Under the pieces are notes generated by a model, which was given only the letters and a program-made list of their open reading frames with translations, did not search any database and had not been told where the DNA came from. From Planctomycetota bacterium (lineage in GTDB: Bacteria > Planctomycetota > UBA1135 > GCA-002686595), in NCBI GenBank assembly GCA_016714045.1, contig JADJNY010000004.1, forward strand, positions 1-64,000: a stretch of DNA of 64,000 bases, written 5' to 3'. Position 1 is the stretch's first letter. Every line of letters starts with the position of its first letter. Below are positions 30,129-38,650 of this stretch, one piece after another. The position numbers were made by a program, and so were the translations under genes.

Positions 30129-31505
30129 TCAGCGACCGACGTCGTCGAGTTCCGTGCGCCCCGCGTCGACGCGGAACGCGAGCGAGCGGAACCACGGGAA
30201 CAGGTCCTTCTCCACCGCACGGCTCCACACCGCGACGCAGTCGTCCATCGAGTAGCCGCTGCGCTCCTTCGCGACGAGCTTGCGCTTGGTCGTGAAGTAC
30301 TTCGCGAGCGCGCCGGGGCCGTGCAGCCGCTCGAGCTCCTCGAACACGAAGTAGGACTTGCCCCACACGAGATCGCGCGGCGCGTTCTCCGCGAGCGGGT
30401 CGACCTTGGTGTAGTCCGGGTCGTGCTTGCGGCCGGCGGCGAGTTGGCGCTCGAGCGTCTCCTTCGCCTCCTTCATCTCCAAGCGCATCCCGACGCGGAT
30501 GCCGAGGTACGTCGCGATCGGCTCGTTCCACAAAGGCTCCGGCTGCGGCAGCACCCACGAGTGACCCGCTTCGTGCGCGATGAGCTCGACCATCGGGTAG
30601 CGATGCTCGGGATACCCGCCCCACCACGCCGCGATCGCGATGCGCTCGCCGCTGCTGAAGCCGCCGCCGCCCGTCGGGAGGATCAGGAGCTTCTTGATCA
30701 TGCCCGCGGACGGCTCGACGCCGGTGAGCGCGACCAAGTGCGGGCGAACCGCCGTGTATTCGTTCGCGATCGAGTCCGCGAAGCGCTGCGTGCCGTCCGT
30801 GAATTCGAGCGTCAGCGGCCCGACCTCGCGCGCGTGCTCCGCGAAGGCGCCTGTGAACGGCTTCTGCGGGTCGATCGCCTTCTTCGTCGCGTATTCGACG
30901 AGCAACGGCGTCACCCACGCGGCGTTGATCGGGTCCTTCGCGTCGGGTTGGTGCCCGAAGAGGCCGCGGCTGCCGAGCAGCACCGTGCCCTTCTCGAGCG
31001 CGCGGCGCGCGAGCACGGGCTGCTTCTGCGCGTCTTCGACGACGACGGTCCACTCGGGGCCGAGCTCCAGCACGCTCCCGCCGCGGTACTCGACGTCCGC
31101 GCTCGCGCCGACGAGCGTGAGCGGCTTCGCGGCCTTCACCGTCGACAGCGTCGCACCGAAGCGCTTCGCGAGCTCCGCGCCCGGCGGCATCGGATCGCGG
31201 CCGTCCGCCATGAGCAGCACCGTCCCGCCGTCCTTCGCGAACGCGAGCACGCGCTCCATCGACGCTTCGGAGTACGGCACGTGCGGATCGCCCTCCGACA
31301 GCACGAGCAGGTTCGCGTTCGACAGGTCGAGCCGGGCGAGGCTCCCCCAGTTGCGCTCGTCGCGGCCGACACCCTTCAGGTACTGGGTGTGGAACCGCCC
31401 ATCCATGTAGAAGGTGAACTCCTGGCTGATGTCGGAGATCGAATGGACGCGCGGCGCGTCAGTGGACGACGCGAGCGCGACGAGGAGCGCGAGGAGAGAC
31501 GGCAT
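30129..31505 (-). CDS. secreted HEAGH metallopeptidase-like protein
   Basis: 458 residues with signal peptide (PSLLALLVALASS). Residues ~20-200 resemble a Rossmann/GATase-like fold (LARLDLSNANLLVLSEGDP, FAKDGGTVLLMADGRDP, KGTVLLGSRGLFGHQP). The second half holds HEAGH at 311-315 in VELIAHEAGHSWVLP, with E328 in LWNEPIATYLGIRVG as likely third zinc ligand, the gluzincin pattern. I do not know the exact family. It precedes the TPR-CHAT gene by 106 bp in the same orientation, so two potential proteases may be co-expressed. Confidence 0.65.
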   Translation of the reverse strand: MPSLLALLVALASSTDAPRVHSISDISQEFTFYMDGRFHTQYLKGVGRDERNWGSLARLDLSNANLLVLSEGDPHVPYSEASMERVLAFAKDGGTVLLMADGRDPMPPGAELAKRFGATLSTVKAAKPLTLVGASADVEYRGGSVLELGPEWTVVVEDAQKQPVLARRALEKGTVLLGSRGLFGHQPDAKDPINAAWVTPLLVEYATKKAIDPQKPFTGAFAEHAREVGPLTLEFTDGTQRFADSIANEYTAVRPHLVALTGVEPSAGMIKKLLILPTGGGGFSSGERIAIAAWWGGYPEHRYPMVELIAHEAGHSWVLPQPEPLWNEPIATYLGIRVGMRLEMKEAKETLERQLAAGRKHDPDYTKVDPLAENAPRDLVWGKSYFVFEELERLHGPGALAKYFTTKRKLVAKERSGYSMDDCVAVWSRAVEKDLFPWFRSLAFRVDAGRTELDDVGR

Positions 31506-31600
31506 GAGCGCCTACTCTAGCCGCGCGAGCGCGCCGAAAAGGAGAGCGGACCGGCACCACGGCCGATCCGCTCGTGCTCGATCGTCACGAGTCGTTTGCG

Positions 31601-31627
31601 CTCGTGCTCGTGCTCGTGCTCGTGCTC
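31601..31627. repeat. CTCGTG hexanucleotide repeat
   Basis: Four perfect CTCGTG units (31601-31624) plus a partial one, in the intergenic space between the metallopeptidase start and the DNRLRE-protein stop. Related CTCGTG and CACGAG copies flank it from 31570. Confidence 0.85.
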
Positions 31628-31638
31628 TCGCGCGCGCG

Positions 31639-32709
31639 TCAGGGCAGGAACGTCACCGCGAGCCCGTCGGTCTGGTTGAAGCCCGCGCCGCCCGCCGCGA
31701 CGTTGCGGTACTGCGCCTGGAAGCACCACGTCGAGAACGGGTTGATCGCGTTCCCGGGTACGGTGCCGAAGGGCAGGGTGCGCGTCGCCACGCCGGTCGA
31801 GCTCGCCTGCGCCGTGCCGAAGCGGAACAGGCTGCCCGTGACGCACAGGTTCCCGTTGCCGAGCGGCGTCTCGGTGCGCTGCGTGCCGAAGAAGAACGTG
31901 CAGCTCGTGTTCGGCGGCAGGTTGGATGCCGCGAGCTGCAGCGCGCCGTTCGCGAGGCTCGGCGCGTTGAGCGCGTCGAGGCGTCCGGGGAGCCCGGTCG
32001 AGTTCGCCGTCGCGCTGCAGTAGTTCGCCGGCACGAGCGGCGGCGTGAAGTCGATCACGAGCTGCGGCCGGTTCGCCGGCGTCGGGTTCGTGCGCGAATC
32101 GAAGCGCTTCGCGCTCGCTCCCCCGGTCTCCGGACCGATCAGGATCCAGCCGAAGTTCGTCGCCGGCGCGTTGAGCCACCCCTGCACGTCGTCGGCGGTC
32201 GCGAGCGAGCTCCAGGTGTCGTTCGGACCGAAGTCGACGGTGTGGATCGCGCTCGGAGTCGCGACGAAGTCGCCGCCCGGCGTCGTCCAGGGCGTCGACG
32301 GGAAGAAGCGCATCGTCCACGTCGCATCGCCGGCCTGCGCGGTCGTGCCGGTGCCCTCCTGGCCGGTCGCGTTCGAGGCGCCTTCGCCCCAGCTCGCGAG
32401 GACACGGTGCAGCTTCACGTCGACAGGGCCGATCGCGGACTGCGACATGTTCAGGACGAGTGCGGCGCTCACGATCGTCGATCCGGCCGGGATGGCGCTC
32501 GCGACGTCGAAACGCAGGAGCGCGCGCCGCTTCGCGCTCTGGGCCGTGGTGCCGGCGAAGAGGTAGTCGCCCGCGCCGTTCGCGACGCTGCCGCTCTGGG
32601 AGTACAGCGTGCTGTCCTGCACGGGGGCGAGGGTGACCGTGCCCGCCGCGGCGGAGGCCGCGAGGAACGGGACCAGGACGAAGGCCGACAGGGCGCGGAG
32701 CGTGGTCAT
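31639..32709 (-). CDS. secreted DNRLRE-domain protein
   Basis: 356 residues from ATG at 32709 with signal peptide (LRALSAFVLVPFLAASAAAG). Residues ~25-215 form a DNRLRE domain (VQDSTLYSQSGSVANGAGD, RRALLRFDVASAIPAGSTIV, WGWN-like TFGPNDTWSSL region, RPQLVIDFTPP), a beta-rich extracellular module. The remainder begins YCSATANSTGLPGRL and contains LPPNTSCTFFFGTQR and TWCFQAQYRNV, a C-terminal module I associate with secreted proteins of some planctomycetes. Probably surface or secreted; ligand unknown. Confidence 0.78.
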   Translation of the reverse strand: MTTLRALSAFVLVPFLAASAAAGTVTLAPVQDSTLYSQSGSVANGAGDYLFAGTTAQSAKRRALLRFDVASAIPAGSTIVSAALVLNMSQSAIGPVDVKLHRVLASWGEGASNATGQEGTGTTAQAGDATWTMRFFPSTPWTTPGGDFVATPSAIHTVDFGPNDTWSSLATADDVQGWLNAPATNFGWILIGPETGGASAKRFDSRTNPTPANRPQLVIDFTPPLVPANYCSATANSTGLPGRLDALNAPSLANGALQLAASNLPPNTSCTFFFGTQRTETPLGNGNLCVTGSLFRFGTAQASSTGVATRTLPFGTVPGNAINPFSTWCFQAQYRNVAAGGAGFNQTDGLAVTFLP

Positions 32710-32868
32710 CGAGAGAGTCCGGGGCGGGCGTGGGTCGGGGACGAGCACTTCAAACTGTATCCGAAGCCCGCGCATCGGCGGTCCGCCCGGCGACTTCTCG
32801 AGGGTTCGAGCGAACTTCCGGCGCGCGAGCGCCCCGCCTCGGCCGCGCAGAGCTCCTCCCTCGACGCG

Positions 32869-35703
32869 CTACCGCTCCTGCTCGGCCGCGCGGAGCTTTT
32901 CCTTTGCGCGCTCGTGCCAGTGTCGCGAGTACGCGTCCGCACCCTTCCCCCACGACGCCACCGCGCGCCGCAGGTGCTCGATCCCTTCGTTCCGCTCCCC
33001 GAGGCCGACCAGCAGGTTGCCGAGGTTGTAGTGTGCAGGCGCGTTCTCCGGATCGATCGCGAGCGCGGCCCCGAAGCTCTCGATCGCGCCCGCGTCGTCC
33101 CCCGACTGCTGCAGCGTGAGCGCGAGGTTGTTGTGCGTGTCGACGTCGCGCGGCGCGAGCGCGAGCGCGCGCTCGTAGCACGGGATCGCGAGTTCGTGCT
33201 GCCGAGTCTGCGCGTACGCGTCTCCCAGGTTGTGGTGGACCATCGCGACGTTCGGCGCGATCGCGAGCGCCTTCTGGAACGCCTCGACGGCCTCGTCGAC
33301 GCGCGCGAGGTCGAGCAGCAGGAGCCCGGTGTTGTTGAAGGCGAGCCAGTACTGCGGATCGAGCGCGAGCGCCTCGCGGTAGAGCCCGAGCGCTTCCTCG
33401 CGCTTCCCGAGGTCCGCCATCACGAGACCGAGGTTCATGCGCGCCGGCGCGTTTTCGGGGTCGAGCACGATCGCGGTCCGATAGCACGCCGCCGCCTGCT
33501 CGATGCGCCCCTGCTCACGCAGGGTGACGCCGAGGTTCGTGGACGCGAACGACGACGTGGGACGGAGCGCGCGCGCGGCGCGGAACGCGCCCTCGGCGCG
33601 CGGGAGCTCGCCGAGCCCGAGCAGAACCGTGCCGAGGTCGAACGTGAGGTCGAAGTCGGACGGATGGCGCCCGCTCGCGATCTCGAGCACTTCGAGCGCA
33701 GAGCGCGGAGCCCCGGCGCCGCTGAAGGCGCGGGCGAGCAGCACGAGGCTGATGGGCGGGAGCTCGCGCAGCTCGCCTTCTTCGCGCAGCGCCTGCACGG
33801 CGGCGAGGTTCGGTGTCTTCCCCGCCCTGAGCGCGCGCAGCCGATTGCGCCACGGATCGGGGTCGAGCGTCATCGCGAGCGCGCGCAAGCGACTCAGGTC
33901 GAGCTCCGCGCGCTCCGGCTGTCCGGGCTCGTGCTGGCTCGGCCACGTCGACCAGTCGTCGAGCGCGGCCGCGATGTCCACCGAGAGCGGTCCGGCGAGC
34001 TCCGCGGCCGCGGCCTGCGTCGTCATCGAATCGAGCTTGCGGCCGCCGAGGTAGTCCTCGAACGCCTTCGAGTAGAGCTCCTCGTAGCGCCGCGCGATCG
34101 CGGCGTGCGCTTCCTCGGGCGGCGCGTTCATCTGCGCCTGCATCGCGTACTCCGCGAGCGTCGTGCGGAGCTCGGCGAGCCGGGCGCGCAGAGCGTCGTC
34201 CTTCGCCGCGCGCGCCGCTTCCGCGCGAGCGCGCTCGCGCTCCGCGTCGACCGTGACGCGCAGCGCGTTCGCCGCAGCGCGCGCGTCCTCCGCGACGTCG
34301 GGGTCCTTCGCCAGGGCCTCGGCGCGCTGCGCGGCGTCCTGCGCGCGCTCCCACGCGGGGAGCCCCGCCGCGCCGACCGCGCGCGCTTCGCCGAGGCGCA
34401 GGTTCGCTTCGGTAAACGAAGTGGCGAGCTGGCCGGCCGCGCGTTCGCGCCGCTCGCGCGCCGCGCCCGTGACGAACACGTACGCGCCACCGCCGAGGAG
34501 GAGGACGAGCACCGCCGCCGCGGCGAGCGCGATCGTCGCGCGGGCGCGGACGCGCGCTTCGGCGGCGCGGATCTGCGCCGCGTGCGCGCGCTCCTCGATC
34601 GAGGAGAGGTACTGCGCGACGGCGTCCGCGACCTCCTTGCCCGACGCGGGCCGCGCCAGGCGCGACGGAGCGAGGCACTGCTTGCACAGCGCGATCATCG
34701 TCGCGTCGGCGCCCGAGCGGTCGAGCCGCGCGTGCACGCCCTGCATGTTCGCGCGCGTCGCTTGCGCGATCAGATCGCCTTCGCTCTCGAGGTACGGCGG
34801 ACCGCCCGTGAGGATCTCACACAGGATCGCGCCGAGACCGAACACGTCGCTGCGCTCGTCGAGGCTCTCGACGTCGCCGAGCGCCTGCTCCGGCGGCATG
34901 TACGCCGGCGTGCCCATCATCGAGCCCGCGACGGACTGCGAGCCGCGCTTGGGATCGGAGCGCGTCGTCGAGATCACGCTCCACGTCGCGCCCTTGCGCG
35001 CGGGATCGGGGCGCTTCACCTCGCCCTTCTGCAGCACCTTCGCGAAGCCCCAGTCGACGACTTGGACCTCGCCGAAGCTGCCGAGCATGACGTTCGCCGG
35101 CTTCAGGTCGCGGTGCACGACGTGGCGCGCGTGCGCGTAGCCGATCGTCTGGCAGATCTGCTCGAAGACGCCGAGGAAGCGGTGGCGGTCCTCGTCCGGG
35201 CTCGCGCGGCGGCCGAGGTGCACCGCGAGCGTCTCGCCCTTCACGAGCTTCATCGCGAAGTACGGACGCTCGCCGCGCTGCAGGCCGAGCTCGTACACGG
35301 GCACGATGCCCGGGTGCTGGAGCTGGCCGCCGATCTGCGCTTCCTCGACGAAGCGCTCGAGGATGTCCGGGTGGTTCGCGTACTCCGCGCGCAGCACCTT
35401 CATCGCGACGTCGCGGCCGAGGTCCTGGTCGCGACCCTTGTAGACGACGCCGACGCCGCCGCGCGCGAGCTCGCCGAGCAGCTGGTAGCGCCCGGTCGGG
35501 TCGCGCAGCGCCTTCGCCTCGTCGTCGATGCGCACGGGCGCGCCGCCGTCGCCGTCGACATCGGGGAGCTCGAGGTCGAGCCGCGTCCCCGTGCGCTGCT
35601 GGAGGATGCGCAGGATGCTCGGCTGCGCGGGCGAGGACTCGGCGCCGAAGGCCGCGCGAAGGGCCGCGTCGAGGTCGTCGGGCTTGTGCTCTTCGGTGCT
35701 CAC
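32869..35703 (-). CDS. Ser/Thr protein kinase with C-terminal TPRs
   Basis: 944 residues from GTG at 35703. Kinase domain ~73-375: LGELARGGVGVVYKGRD, VAMKVL, HRDLKPAN at 197 and DWG instead of DFG at 217 (VVDWGFAK), then GTPAYMPPEQALG. A membrane segment (TIALAAAAVLVLLLGGGAYV) follows at roughly 405-430. Next is a helical region rich in Glu/Ala/Arg, then about seven TPRs (SSFASTNLGVTLREQGRIEQ, AHYNLGNLLVGLGERNEG). The ECF sigma gene sits 70 bp upstream in the same orientation. ECF factors paired with Ser/Thr kinases are known in planctomycetes, the kinase being the presumed activator. Confidence 0.92.
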   Translation of the reverse strand: MSTEEHKPDDLDAALRAAFGAESSPAQPSILRILQQRTGTRLDLELPDVDGDGGAPVRIDDEAKALRDPTGRYQLLGELARGGVGVVYKGRDQDLGRDVAMKVLRAEYANHPDILERFVEEAQIGGQLQHPGIVPVYELGLQRGERPYFAMKLVKGETLAVHLGRRASPDEDRHRFLGVFEQICQTIGYAHARHVVHRDLKPANVMLGSFGEVQVVDWGFAKVLQKGEVKRPDPARKGATWSVISTTRSDPKRGSQSVAGSMMGTPAYMPPEQALGDVESLDERSDVFGLGAILCEILTGGPPYLESEGDLIAQATRANMQGVHARLDRSGADATMIALCKQCLAPSRLARPASGKEVADAVAQYLSSIEERAHAAQIRAAEARVRARATIALAAAAVLVLLLGGGAYVFVTGAARERRERAAGQLATSFTEANLRLGEARAVGAAGLPAWERAQDAAQRAEALAKDPDVAEDARAAANALRVTVDAERERARAEAARAAKDDALRARLAELRTTLAEYAMQAQMNAPPEEAHAAIARRYEELYSKAFEDYLGGRKLDSMTTQAAAAELAGPLSVDIAAALDDWSTWPSQHEPGQPERAELDLSRLRALAMTLDPDPWRNRLRALRAGKTPNLAAVQALREEGELRELPPISLVLLARAFSGAGAPRSALEVLEIASGRHPSDFDLTFDLGTVLLGLGELPRAEGAFRAARALRPTSSFASTNLGVTLREQGRIEQAAACYRTAIVLDPENAPARMNLGLVMADLGKREEALGLYREALALDPQYWLAFNNTGLLLLDLARVDEAVEAFQKALAIAPNVAMVHHNLGDAYAQTRQHELAIPCYERALALAPRDVDTHNNLALTLQQSGDDAGAIESFGAALAIDPENAPAHYNLGNLLVGLGERNEGIEHLRRAVASWGKGADAYSRHWHERAKEKLRAAEQER

Positions 35704-35773
35704 GGGTTCCACGTCCTTCCTCCAGCCTTCGGACGGTTTTCCTCGCGCCTTCTTCGGACTTTTCGGGCCGGGC

Positions 35774-36457
35774 TCACGCGTCCGGGGAAAGGAGGGCGAG
35801 GAGCCGGCGGCACTCGTCGTCGAGTTCGGCCTCGCTGCGCACCGAATGGAAGGCGACGACGCGGCGCAGGCACGCGCGGAACTCGTCGCGCGCCCGCGCA
35901 TAGGCGCGATGGACGGCGTCGGGGTCCATGCTCCAGCGCTCCGCGATGTCGCGCACCGGCACGTCGGAGCCGAAGCGCAGGCGCAGGAGCTCGACCCGCA
36001 GGCGCGCGGCGTCGTCCTCCGCCCGCTGCCCCATCTCCGCGGCGGCCTCGCGCATCAACGCGAGCGCCCATTCGCGGTCGAAGACGCGCGACACGCCGAC
36101 CGCGCCGTCCGCCAGGTCGTCCGGGAGCTCCAAGGCGCCGCGCGCGCGCGCCGCCCGCCCGCGCTCCTCGAAACGCAGCGCGACGTTGCGCACGACGCCG
36201 AAGAGGAAGCCGCGAAAGTCGCCGCCCGCGGCGTCGGCGCGCTCGAGCGGGCCGCGCGGACGGAAGCAGTCGACGAACACCTCTTGCACCGCGTCGTCGA
36301 CTTCGCTCGCGAGCGAAGACCCGCGCCAGCGCTGGACGAGGAACGCGCGGACCAGCGGGAGGTAGCTGCGCGAGAACGTCGAGCGCGCTTGCGTCTCCCC
36401 CCCCGCCGCGCGCTGGATCAAGCTCCAGCACGTGTCGCCTGCACGCTCTCCTTCCAT
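35774..36457 (-). CDS. ECF sigma factor paired with the kinase
   Basis: 227 residues from ATG at 36457. Region 2: FSRSYLPLVRAFLVQRWRG, SEVDDAVQEVFVDCFR (2.2), GDFRGFLFGVVRNVALR (2.4). Region 4 is more diverged: LRFGSDVPVRDIAERWSMD, PDAVHRAYARARDEFR. The close spacing to the downstream kinase suggests that the sigma factor and its regulator are co-transcribed. No anti-sigma gene is visible nearby. Confidence 0.85.
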   Translation of the reverse strand: MEGERAGDTCWSLIQRAAGGETQARSTFSRSYLPLVRAFLVQRWRGSSLASEVDDAVQEVFVDCFRPRGPLERADAAGGDFRGFLFGVVRNVALRFEERGRAARARGALELPDDLADGAVGVSRVFDREWALALMREAAAEMGQRAEDDAARLRVELLRLRFGSDVPVRDIAERWSMDPDAVHRAYARARDEFRACLRRVVAFHSVRSEAELDDECRRLLALLSPDA

Positions 36458-36658
36458 GCCGGGATCATGCGCGGACGGCGGCAAGCGCGGCAAGGGCGTG
36501 CTCGCGCGCGATTTTCGCCAGGACGTCGCGAGGAAAAACGCCCGACCCCGGGAGGAAGGAGCGACGCACGAGCGGCAGACCCGCGAGCCCACCGCTCCGG
36601 AGCAGCTCGCGCGGCCCAACCACCTGACTCCATCCGGAGCACCTCCTCGAGTTCCTCC

Positions 36659-37753
36659 ATGAAGCTCTCCGCCCCCGCCACCCTCTCCCTCCTCGTCGCC
36701 GCCGCGCTGGTCCCGACCGCGCACGCGCAGTCGATCACCAGCATCGGAACGCTGCCCGGCGACGGGTACTCCGACTGCATCGCGGTCAGCAAGAACGGCA
36801 ACGTCCTCGCGGGCAACAGCGCGGGTATGAACGGGAACCGCGCCGTCCGCCGGACGGGCTCGGGCGCGCTGCAGGACATCGGCCATCTCCCGAACGCGAC
36901 GGACACGTGGGTGTTCGGGATGAGCGCGGACGGCAAGGCGATCGTCGGCTTGTCGCAGCTCCCCGACCGCGAAGGAGCGTTCCGCTGGACGCAGGGCGCC
37001 GGGATGATCGATCTCGGCATGCTCCCGGGCGGTGTAATCGGCGCGTCCGCCTATGGCGCGAGCAACAACGGCAGCGTGGTCGTGGGCACGAGCGACTCCG
37101 CGAACGGTCTGCACGCGTACCGTTGGAAGATGAGCACCGGCATGGTGGACCTCGGCCTGCTCGAGGGCGGCACGTACTCGTTCGCCCTCGCGGTGAGCGC
37201 GAACGGTCACGTGGTCACCGGCTTCGCCGACCTCACGGGCGGCGCCGAGCACGCGTTTCGCTGGACGGCCCAGCACGGGATGCAGGACCTCGGCGCGGTG
37301 AACGCGGGCGAGCTGTCGGCCGGCTACGCGATCAGCGCGAACGGCAACGTCATCGCGGGCTACAGCGGCCCGGACGCGGCGCGCTGGGTCCACGGAACGC
37401 CGCAGAGCCTCGGCCACCTCGACGGGGGCTCGTTCTCGGCTGCGTACGGCATGAACGAGAACGGCCTTTTCGTCGTGGGCCTCTCCGACGACGAGACCAA
37501 CAACCTGCGCGCGATCCTCTGGACACCCCTGCTCGGGATGGTCGACCTGAACGAGCTCCTCCCCACGCTCGGCGTCGACCTCACCGGCTGGACCCTCGAG
37601 GTCGCGACCAGCATCTCGGCCAACGGCCGCCGCATCGTCGGCGTGGGCGTGGTGAACGGCGATCGTCGCGGCTTCGTCGCGACGCTCCCGAATCCCGGCT
37701 CCTGCGGCGAAGGTTGGCTCCCGGGCTGTGGCGGCGGTCACGGGCACCACTGA
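36659..37753 (+). CDS. secreted HAF-repeat protein
   Basis: 364 residues with signal peptide (SLLVAAALVPTAHAQ). The rest is repeats of the extracellular HAF type, each with a variant of A(V/I)SANGxVxxG, AFRWT and MxDLGxLxGG (for example GMSADGKAIVGLSQLP, AFRWTQGAGMIDLGMLPGG, YAISANGNVIAGYSG, ATSISANGRRIVGVG). Such proteins form beta-propeller-like exported structures of unknown function. The C-terminus GGGHGHH is histidine-rich. The dispersed hairpin element follows 32 bp after the stop. Confidence 0.85.
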   Translation: MKLSAPATLSLLVAAALVPTAHAQSITSIGTLPGDGYSDCIAVSKNGNVLAGNSAGMNGNRAVRRTGSGALQDIGHLPNATDTWVFGMSADGKAIVGLSQLPDREGAFRWTQGAGMIDLGMLPGGVIGASAYGASNNGSVVVGTSDSANGLHAYRWKMSTGMVDLGLLEGGTYSFALAVSANGHVVTGFADLTGGAEHAFRWTAQHGMQDLGAVNAGELSAGYAISANGNVIAGYSGPDAARWVHGTPQSLGHLDGGSFSAAYGMNENGLFVVGLSDDETNNLRAILWTPLLGMVDLNELLPTLGVDLTGWTLEVATSISANGRRIVGVGVVNGDRRGFVATLPNPGSCGEGWLPGCGGGHGHH

Positions 37754-37785
37754 GCCCGCACACCACCCCTCTCACCGTCCCACCG

Positions 37786-37940
37786 CGCTCGATGCTGAGA
37801 GCCAATAGAACCCCGCGCAAGCCAGGGCCGGTCCTCCGGTCCTGGCTTGTGCGGGGTCCGTGATGCGGAGCACACGCGTGTGTTCCGTTGCGTCCCTTCC
37901 CCCTTGATCGCCCCATCCGGCAATTGCGCTCCCGACCGAC
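37786..37940 (+). ncRNA. dispersed hairpin element, copy 1
   Basis: Gene-sense copy of a ~155-bp repeat. It begins CGCTCGATGCTGAGAG, then a 22-bp stem at 37810-37857 with loop UCCU (37832-37835), and a conserved tail with GATGCGGAGCACACGCGTGT, CCCTTGATCGCCCCATCCGG and CAATTGCGCTCCCGACCGAC. All 22 pairs form; two are G-U. It lies between the HAF gene and the convergent asparaginase gene. A terminator, processing signal, sRNA or REP-like mobile repeat are all possible. There is no U-tract. Confidence 0.6.
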
Positions 37941-37946
37941 ACCCAT

Positions 37947-38441
37947 TCAAACCCGCTCTTCGAACACCCCCGAGCTCTTGTTCTTCCGAACGTCGTCGCC
38001 GCGGAAGTACCGGCCGTTCATCGCGACATACGTTCCGTGCGAGAGCGCCTGCGCGAACGCGATCGCGCTGCCGAGGTTGAAGAGCCCGTCCGAGCTGCCG
38101 AACGTGTACGGCACCATCGCGCCCGTCAACACGATCGTCTTCGCGAGCCTCGCTCCGCCGACGAAGCGCGCCGTGTGCTCCATCGTGTCGGTGCCGTGCG
38201 TGATCACGATCCGATCCTCCGGCGCCTTGCGGCACGCATCGAGGATCCGCTCGCGATCCGCGTCCGTCATGTCGAGGCTGTCGATCAGCATCAACTGCTC
38301 GACCGTGATCGGCAGCCGGCTCCGCCCGAGACGCAGCATCTCCTGCACGTGCGTCTCGCGGAAGAAGAGCCGGCCCTCGAGCTCGTGGTAGTCCTTGTCG
38401 AAGGTCCCGCCCGTCACCAGGATGCGCAGCGCAGTCGTCAT
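37947..38441 (-). CDS. short asparaginase-family protein (N-terminal domain only)
   Basis: 164 residues. It has both N-domain motifs of bacterial asparaginases: RILVTGGTFDKDY with the nucleophilic Thr, and ITHGTDTMEHTARF with the second Thr-Asp pair, then IVLTGAMVPYTFGSSDG. The C-terminal domain of ~330-residue asparaginases is missing. Single-domain homologues of about this length are annotated in other bacteria, so it need not be truncated. Activity on asparagine is unproven. The gene is convergent with the HAF gene. Confidence 0.8.
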   Translation of the reverse strand: MTTALRILVTGGTFDKDYHELEGRLFFRETHVQEMLRLGRSRLPITVEQLMLIDSLDMTDADRERILDACRKAPEDRIVITHGTDTMEHTARFVGGARLAKTIVLTGAMVPYTFGSSDGLFNLGSAIAFAQALSHGTYVAMNGRYFRGDDVRKNKSSGVFEERV

Positions 38442-38650
38442 GCGCGCATCGTCGCAGGCCGGTCCGTCGCGCGCCAGATCGTCGCGGCCCGGATCGCCTG
38501 CTTCCGTTTCGTCACGCACCGGCTCGCGAGGGCTCGTCTCGCTGGGGTCGGGCCCATCGGAGGGCGCTACTTCTGACGGGTCGGGGCGGTGTTCCCCTTC
38601 GAATTCGGCTCGCCGCGTCTCGGACCGTCCGTCGTCGTGCCACCGTCGTA

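Noticed and set aside
31414..36627. Very long open frame antisense to several genes
   Set aside because: Arg/Ala/Glu-rich translation with no domain; a by-product of high GC at third positions opposite real genes on the minus strand.
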